From positions 35,629-45,977 of the forward strand of contig PMYM01000238.1 of NCBI GenBank assembly GCA_003171235.1: a stretch of DNA of 10,349 nt. The letters run 5' to 3'. The position numbers were made by a program, and so were the translations under genes. This DNA is from Phycisphaerales bacterium. Lineage in GTDB: Bacteria; Planctomycetota; Phycisphaerae; SM23-33. Of this stretch, positions 7,139-10,349 are shown in pieces. How positions within the stretch are numbered: the stretch's first letter is position 1; each line of letters begins with the position of its first letter. The notes below the pieces were generated by a model that was not told the origin of the DNA, did not search any database, and saw nothing but the letters and a program-made list of their open reading frames with translations.

Positions 7139-7178
7139 CGATTAGGTTCTCACCCCCGAATCTGCGCAGGAAATGCGA

Positions 7179-8759
7179 TCAGGGCGGCTCCCCGCTTGCC
7201 GCTGAGGTGGCTTGCCCAGCCGGCAGATACACCGGATACAGCACGCCCGTCCGCTGGGGGGCGATGTAGGGCAGGAGGGCCTGGGGGGCGTAGCCGGGAC
7301 TTCGGCCAACGGCGTACACACAGGCGCCGGCGGCGCGAAGTTCTTCCAGCAGCGGCAGGGGATCCTGCTCCAGCCGGCGCATCAGGGGATGGTCCGACTC
7401 CTGGTCAATCACCACCGGCGCGGAGACGCCCTCCAGGCGGGCCGTCCAGGCCAGCGGCCAGTAGGCGGTGGAATCGGCAAATATGTAAACTTGTCCCGGG
7501 CAGTCGCGCACCTGGTCCAAGGCGGCGTGAGCGAACTGGCTGGCGGAATTCTCGTCCTGCTTCCAGGGCGTCAGCCAGTAGCGTGCGTTGTCGCGGTAGG
7601 GGAGCTGGTGGCTGCGGCCGGGCAGTGGCAGGTCAAAGGCCCTGGCCAGGGCCGGGGCCAAACCATACAGCACCGGCCCGATGACCAGCGCGGCCAGGGC
7701 CAGGCGCGTCAGCGCCGGGCGCTTTTCCGCCAGACTGGCCAATCCCAACCCCGCCAGCAGCGCCCCCATCGTGTACAGCGGCACGAAGAACATGAAATTG
7801 TCGGCCACGTTGTAGCGGACGGCAAAAAGGAAATACGCCGCCGCCAGGTACTGCACCTGGCGGAGCATGCCCGGCGGGGCCAGCCGTTTCAGCCCCCACA
7901 GCCCCGCCAGCGCCAGCGGCCAGGTGAGATTGGGAAAGTTGTAGCCCATATAAAGGAAGCTGAAGGCCACCAGCTTGATCGTGCCGTGGCTGAATACGCT
8001 GCCCTGCCAGCCCCGGCCAAACAGGGCCGAGGCCATCGCCCCGCCCAGGCCCATCGCCGGGGCGTTGCTGACGATCAGCCCCAGCCACAGACTGGCCCCT
8101 GCCAGCCAGGCCAGTGCGAAGCCCACCACCGCCCAGCCCGGCAGCTTCCGCCGCCAGGCCAGCACGATCACCGTCAAGCCGTATGCCGGCAGGGCCAACA
8201 GCGCCAGGTCATGCGCCGATACCCCCAGCCCGTTGACCAGCCCCAGCAGCACCGCCAGCCAGGGCCGCGGCCGGCGGCTCATCGCCTCCAGTATCAACAG
8301 TTCGGTGGTCAATCCGGCGGCGAGTAAGGTGTGACTCTCGGCGATGCTGGCCAGCCACCAGTAGGTGTGGGCCAGCCCCAGTGCCCCGGCGGCCAGCACC
8401 GCCGCCCATGGCCGCCGCGGGCACAGTCGCCTCACCAGCAGGAACAAGTTTGCCAGCGTCACCGCCCCGGCCACGGCCGAGACGGCGTTGTACCGCCAGA
8501 ACTCGCTCCCCCAGGGCAGCAGGCCAAAGACATGCCCCAGCACGATCAGCAGCGGGTGGGCCAGGGCGATGCCCAGCAGGCTGTTGAGGTCCAGCTCTCG
8601 CATCCGCCACTGGAAGAATCCGCTGTCCTGCCAGGCCACGCTGCTCTGGGCGGTGCACAGGTACACTGCCAGCCCGGCCGCCAGCACCCCCAGGTAGGGC
8701 CATATATGTGATGAGTTTGGCCCTGGTAGCCGATATGGCTGTTGAACGTTACTGGTCAT
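7179..8759 (-). CDS. Multi-pass DUF2723 membrane protein, probable GT-C-type glycosyltransferase
   Basis: This 526-residue integral membrane protein has roughly ten or more hydrophobic segments from residue 20 to about 370, followed by a soluble C-terminal region (about 380-526). The N-terminal block matches the DUF2723 pattern: AWQDSGFFQW (42-51), where family members have W-x-DSGEF, then ALAHPLLIVLGHVFGLLPWG (65-84) and FWRYNAVSAV (87-96), followed by ASIAESHTL (137-145) in place of the family's AExY block. DUF2723 proteins are regarded as GT-C-like glycosyltransferases using lipid-linked sugars, with the DSG acidic residue in the first outer loop as a likely catalytic position. The Glu after DSG is replaced by Phe here, and the usual HPPG is HPLL. 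The frame is open up to an ATG at 8834, but that would overlap the divergent gene; ATG 8759 begins where the hydrophobic core needs it. No Shine-Dalgarno site lies at a normal distance, and a -10-like box sits just upstream. Confidence 0.8.
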   Translation of the reverse strand: MTSNVQQPYRLPGPNSSHIWPYLGVLAAGLAVYLCTAQSSVAWQDSGFFQWRMRELDLNSLLGIALAHPLLIVLGHVFGLLPWGSEFWRYNAVSAVAGAVTLANLFLLVRRLCPRRPWAAVLAAGALGLAHTYWWLASIAESHTLLAAGLTTELLILEAMSRRPRPWLAVLLGLVNGLGVSAHDLALLALPAYGLTVIVLAWRRKLPGWAVVGFALAWLAGASLWLGLIVSNAPAMGLGGAMASALFGRGWQGSVFSHGTIKLVAFSFLYMGYNFPNLTWPLALAGLWGLKRLAPPGMLRQVQYLAAAYFLFAVRYNVADNFMFFVPLYTMGALLAGLGLASLAEKRPALTRLALAALVIGPVLYGLAPALARAFDLPLPGRSHQLPYRDNARYWLTPWKQDENSASQFAHAALDQVRDCPGQVYIFADSTAYWPLAWTARLEGVSAPVVIDQESDHPLMRRLEQDPLPLLEELRAAGACVYAVGRSPGYAPQALLPYIAPQRTGVLYPVYLPAGQATSAASGEPP

Positions 8760-8770
8760 GCAACTAATAT
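8742..8770 (+). promoter_or_regulatory. Candidate promoter for the UbiA-like gene, overlapping the divergent promoter
   Basis: On the plus strand TTGAAC (8742-8747), a 17-bp spacer and TAATAT (8765-8770) form a promoter-like pair. Predicted initiation near 8777 gives a leader of about 66 nt to GTG 8843. Its -10 occupies the same AT-rich 9-mer (CTAATATAG) as the -10 of the minus-strand promoter. Its -35 lies inside the first codons of the DUF2723 gene. Confidence 0.35.
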
Positions 8771-8794
8771 AGGCTCCCGCCGCAGAGGGTGCAA
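8766..8794 (-). promoter_or_regulatory. Candidate promoter giving a leaderless DUF2723 transcript
   Basis: On the minus strand TTGCAC (8794-8789), a 17-bp spacer and TATATT (8771-8766) form a promoter-like pair. The -10 box ends 6 nt before the ATG at 8759, so transcription would start at or next to the start codon. The lack of a Shine-Dalgarno site at normal spacing agrees with a leaderless mRNA. The -35 match is poor (TTG only). Confidence 0.4.
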
Positions 8795-8832
8795 ACCTGG
8801 CCTGGCCGGTTCCTGCGGCGCCGGAATCCTGC

Positions 8833-8836
8833 AAGG
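8833..8836 (+). promoter_or_regulatory. Ribosome binding site supporting GTG 8843 as start of the UbiA-like gene
   Basis: AAGG is followed by a 6-nt spacer and GTG at 8843. The longer in-frame GTG at 8789 directly abuts its only purine-rich stretch (GCAGAGG), leaving no spacer. Confidence 0.45.
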
Positions 8837-8842
8837 TGCCTT

Positions 8843-9850
8843 GTGCCCCAAAGCGTCGAAAAAAGTTCGGTGTTTTCCGCCCAGCGCTGGCTGGCCTTGA
8901 TCGAGGCCCTGCGCATTCCGCACTGGGTCAAGAACGTCTTCGTATTGGCGGCCCTGGCCTTCTCGGGCAAGTGGAACGCCCCCGACTGGGAGCACGCCTG
9001 GCTGATGACACTGGGGGCCTTTTTCGTCTTCTGCCTGCTCTCCAGCGCCGTTTACCTCTTCAACGACGTGGTCGACCGGCACAGCGACCGCGTGCATCCG
9101 GCCAAGGCCTCGCGCCCGGTGGCCTCGGGCCGACTGCCCGTTTCCTGGGCCCTGGGGGCCGGCGTGCTGCTTGTGGCCGCCGCCGAGTTGCTGCTGGCCC
9201 AGATGTCCATGCGGCTGTACGACATCAACCAGCCGTTTGTCGGGCTGGGCCTGCTCGTTTACGCCGGGCTGTACCTGCTGCTGCATCTGGGCTACAACGC
9301 CGGCCTCAGGCGCCGCCCCATACTGGACGTGCTGATCGTGGCCATGGGCTTCGTGCTGCGGGCGATGGGCGGGGCCGCCGCCATCTCCGTCCGCCCCAGC
9401 GTCTGGCTGGTCTTCTGCACCTTCACCCTCTGCCTGTTCATCGCCCTGGCCAAGCGCCGCAGCGAGATCGTCGCCCTGGGCGAGACCAGCCGCCACACGC
9501 GCGTGGTCAACCGCTTCTATTCGCCCACCAACCTCGAACACATGCTGGCGGTGTCGGCCGGGCTGGCCATCATCACCTATGGCCTGTACTGCGTGGACGA
9601 CCGCACCATCCGCCATTTGGGTTCAGCCAACATGATCTGGACCATTCCCCTGGTGGTGTACGGCATGTTCCGCTATTACTGCCTGACCCTCAGCACTCAC
9701 CAGGAAGACCTGACCCAGGCCGTCTACAGCGACATGGTGCTCTGGGCGGTGGGCCTGGCCTGGGTGGTGCTGGTGGCGATGATCCTGGTGTGGGGCAAGC
9801 AAGACTGGCTGCACCTCTTGGAAAGCGGCCCGATCTACCCCGCGCCGTAA
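8843..9850 (+). CDS. UbiA-family polyprenyl-phosphate transferase, decaprenyl-phosphate phosphoribosyltransferase-like
   Basis: This 335-residue membrane protein belongs to the UbiA superfamily and most resembles the 5-phosphoribosyl-1-pyrophosphate:polyprenyl-phosphate branch, which builds lipid-linked ribose or arabinose donors at the inner membrane. It begins RIPHWVKNVFVLAALAFSGKW (24-44), the branch's 'LR-x-x-x-WVKN' opening. The first aspartate-rich motif is NDVVDRHSDRVHP (74-86; Asp75, Asp78, Asp82), followed by RPVASGRLP (91-99). The second conserved region is LDVLIVAMGFVLRAMGGA (161-178), and the cytoplasmic loop KRRSEI is at 204-209. Several hydrophobic segments are spread from 31 to about 317. 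The frame is open back to GTG 8789; 8843 is chosen for its ribosome site and for the N-terminal length usual in the family. GTG 8870 is also possible. It is divergent from the DUF2723 gene. Superfamily assignment is secure; the sugar substrate is inferred. Confidence 0.87.
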   Translation: MPQSVEKSSVFSAQRWLALIEALRIPHWVKNVFVLAALAFSGKWNAPDWEHAWLMTLGAFFVFCLLSSAVYLFNDVVDRHSDRVHPAKASRPVASGRLPVSWALGAGVLLVAAAELLLAQMSMRLYDINQPFVGLGLLVYAGLYLLLHLGYNAGLRRRPILDVLIVAMGFVLRAMGGAAAISVRPSVWLVFCTFTLCLFIALAKRRSEIVALGETSRHTRVVNRFYSPTNLEHMLAVSAGLAIITYGLYCVDDRTIRHLGSANMIWTIPLVVYGMFRYYCLTLSTHQEDLTQAVYSDMVLWAVGLAWVVLVAMILVWGKQDWLHLLESGPIYPAP

Positions 9851-9879
9851 CTGAAAAGCTGAAAGCTGAAAGCTGAAAT
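9851..9879. repeat. Heptamer tandem repeat, CTGAAAG type
   Basis: Four consecutive units start directly after the UbiA-like stop codon: CTGAAAAG (one extra A), CTGAAAG, CTGAAAG and CTGAAAT. It resembles short tandemly repeated repetitive sequences in other bacteria. Confidence 0.9.
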
Positions 9880-9981
9880 GGGGTGTCATGCACCATGCCG
9901 TGGTTTGCCTCCGGGTGACCATGTTTAGCCGCCCTACAGGCTTTGACAGCGGCGGCGCCTCCTAAAGTGCGCATTAAAGCG

Positions 9982-10010
9982 TGTACATGGTTTCTTGTAC
10001 CACCTATATT
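9982..10010 (+). promoter_or_regulatory. Orphan sigma-70-like promoter
   Basis: TGTACA (9982-9987) and TATATT (10005-10010) are separated by exactly 17 bp, matching the consensus at 4 of 6 and 5 of 6 positions. Transcription would start near 10017 and run rightward into DNA with no ORF inside the window. It could serve a small RNA or a gene beyond 10349, or be a chance match in an AT-rich patch. Confidence 0.35.
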
Positions 10011-10056
10011 TCCCGTACCTCTTGCCGCTTAAAGGCTTGCGTCATTTACCTAGTAG

Positions 10057-10101
10057 AAAAACAACGCAAAAAATCGAAAAATGGCGAAAAGTGGCGAAAA
10101 A
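10057..10101. other. Helically phased A-tracts (predicted bent DNA)
   Basis: Five A-runs of 4-6 bases lie at 10057-10061, 10068-10073, 10077-10081, 10087-10090 and 10097-10101, with centres on average 10 bp apart, close to one helical turn. The last three lie in a 10-bp repeat: CGAAAAATGG, CGAAAAGTGG, CGAAAAATCC (10075-10104). Such phasing is known to give intrinsic curvature. Confidence 0.7.
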
Positions 10102-10182
10102 TCCGCAGGGGGTATCAGCCGCCAACCGGGAGCGGCACGCAGGCCAAAATCACAGGTTTTAGCGAATCGCCGATGGCGGTAG

Positions 10183-10210
10183 CCTGTTGCCTGGCGCCTG
10201 GCGCCTGGCC
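10183..10210. repeat. Heptamer tandem repeat, CCTGNNN type
   Basis: Four consecutive 7-bp units: CCTGTTG, CCTGGCG, CCTGGCG and CCTGGCC. The first four bases are invariant. A further two units of the same family are at 10312-10325. Confidence 0.85.
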
Positions 10211-10228
10211 TTCTTCACTTGTCAAAAA

Positions 10229-10257
10229 GTGGTGTAGGTCGGGCAGGCTTGCCCGAC
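10229..10257. repeat. Hairpin repeat with GTCGGGCA arms, copy 1
   Basis: The leading sequence GTGGTGTAGGTCGGGCA (10229-10245) is repeated exactly at 10325-10341. In this copy GTCGGGCA (10238-10245) pairs perfectly with TGCCCGAC (10250-10257) around a 4-nt loop, GGCT. There is no T-run after it, so it is a palindromic intergenic repeat rather than a terminator. Confidence 0.8.
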
Positions 10258-10275
10258 GATCTGCCCGGCGCCGTG

Positions 10276-10300
10276 GGTTGCGTAGCGTAGCGGAGCAACC
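10276..10300. repeat. Small hairpin with GGTTGC and GCAACC arms
   Basis: GGTTGC (10276-10281) pairs with GCAACC (10295-10300). The stem extends outward with a one-base bulge (GTGG before, CAC after). The 13-nt loop contains GTAGC twice. It sits between the two copies of the GTCGGGCA repeat. Confidence 0.55.
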
Positions 10301-10311
10301 ACGTTTTCCAC

Positions 10312-10325
10312 CCTGTAGCCTGTAG
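10312..10325. repeat. Heptamer tandem repeat CCTGTAG x2
   Basis: Two perfect copies of CCTGTAG lie immediately before the second GTGGTGTAGGTCGGGCA copy and belong to the CCTGNNN family at 10183-10210. Confidence 0.75.
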
Positions 10326-10349
10326 TGGTGTAGGTCGGGCATGTGAACA
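10325..10349. repeat. Hairpin repeat, copy 2, cut by the window end
   Basis: GTGGTGTAGGTCGGGCA is identical to 10229-10245. It is followed by TGTGAACA instead of the loop of copy 1. GTCGGGCATG-TGAA-CA looks like a longer stem whose 3' arm lies mostly beyond the window. Confidence 0.65.

Larger units (their letters stand above)
9851..10349. other. Repeat-rich region without a convincing gene
   Basis: Nothing here looks like a protein gene. The one longer frame (9981-10325, +) has a composition unlike the neighbours, crosses three repeat and hairpin elements and has no ribosome site. The stretch from about 9975 to 10105 is markedly AT-richer than the rest of the window. A possible hairpin is GCCGCC (9928-9933) with GGCGGC (9951-9956), with no T-run after it. 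The individual repeats, the promoter-like site and the phased A-tracts are listed separately. Confidence 0.6.

Noticed and set aside
7212..8327. 371-codon open frame on the plus strand opposite the DUF2723 gene
   Set aside because: Gln/Arg/Pro-rich antisense product of a Leu/Ala-rich membrane protein, without ribosome site or recognisable motif.
8756..9616. 286-codon minus-strand open frame opposite the UbiA-like gene
   Set aside because: Gln/Gly/His-rich antisense product; the plus-strand frame has full UbiA motifs.
9981..10325. 114-codon plus-strand open frame in the right-hand gap
   Set aside because: It begins upstream of the promoter-like start, crosses heptamer arrays and two hairpins, has no ribosome site and an Arg/Lys/Cys/Ser-rich random-looking sequence.
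1..10349. Defence, toxin-antitoxin, CRISPR, phage or transposase genes
   Set aside because: None of the proteins on either strand shows such motifs and no direct-repeat array with unique spacers is present.

Overview
The window is GC-rich, densely coding bacterial DNA that looks like Planctomycetota, probably class Phycisphaerae. The main evidence is a large secreted protein (minus strand, 4736-6880) whose N-terminus carries an 'EPRLLLSG' motif of the LEPR type common on exported planctomycete proteins, followed by PPC domains, RTX-like repeats and a calpain-type protease domain. A secreted HEAT-repeat protein and intergenic heptamer and hairpin repeats fit this, but the assignment is an inference and no marker gene is present.

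Layout from left to right. 1-300 (+) is the C-terminal part of a hydrogenase maturation protease (HycI/HybD family), implying a [NiFe]-hydrogenase locus to the left. 301-566 is non-coding. 567-2510 (+) encodes an exported coiled-coil and HEAT-repeat protein of unknown role. 2632-3600 (+) encodes a ROK-family sugar kinase with every signature motif intact. It converges, with only 8 bp between stop codons, on a pirin (3609-4538, -). A strong intrinsic terminator at 4673-4706 separates the pirin gene from the calpain-like protease gene. Upstream of the protease lies an approximately 130-bp imperfect inverted-repeat element (6897-7025). 7179-8759 (-) encodes a multi-pass DUF2723/GT-C-like membrane protein, and divergent from it 8843-9850 (+) encodes a UbiA-family polyprenyl-phosphate transferase resembling decaprenyl-phosphate phosphoribosyltransferase. 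The final 500 bp (9851-10349) contain no convincing gene but several kinds of repeat, phased A-tracts and a good promoter-like sequence.

Functional connections. The most coherent pair is the divergent DUF2723 and UbiA-like genes. One would make a polyprenyl-phosphate-linked sugar and the other is a candidate membrane glycosyltransferase that could use such a donor; they appear to share an overlapping divergent promoter. The hydrogenase protease belongs to a locus outside the window. The ROK kinase, pirin and calpain-like protease look like independent single-gene units. No phage, transposase, CRISPR or recognised defence system was found. The least explained parts are the inverted-repeat element at 6897-7025 and the repeat-rich tail.
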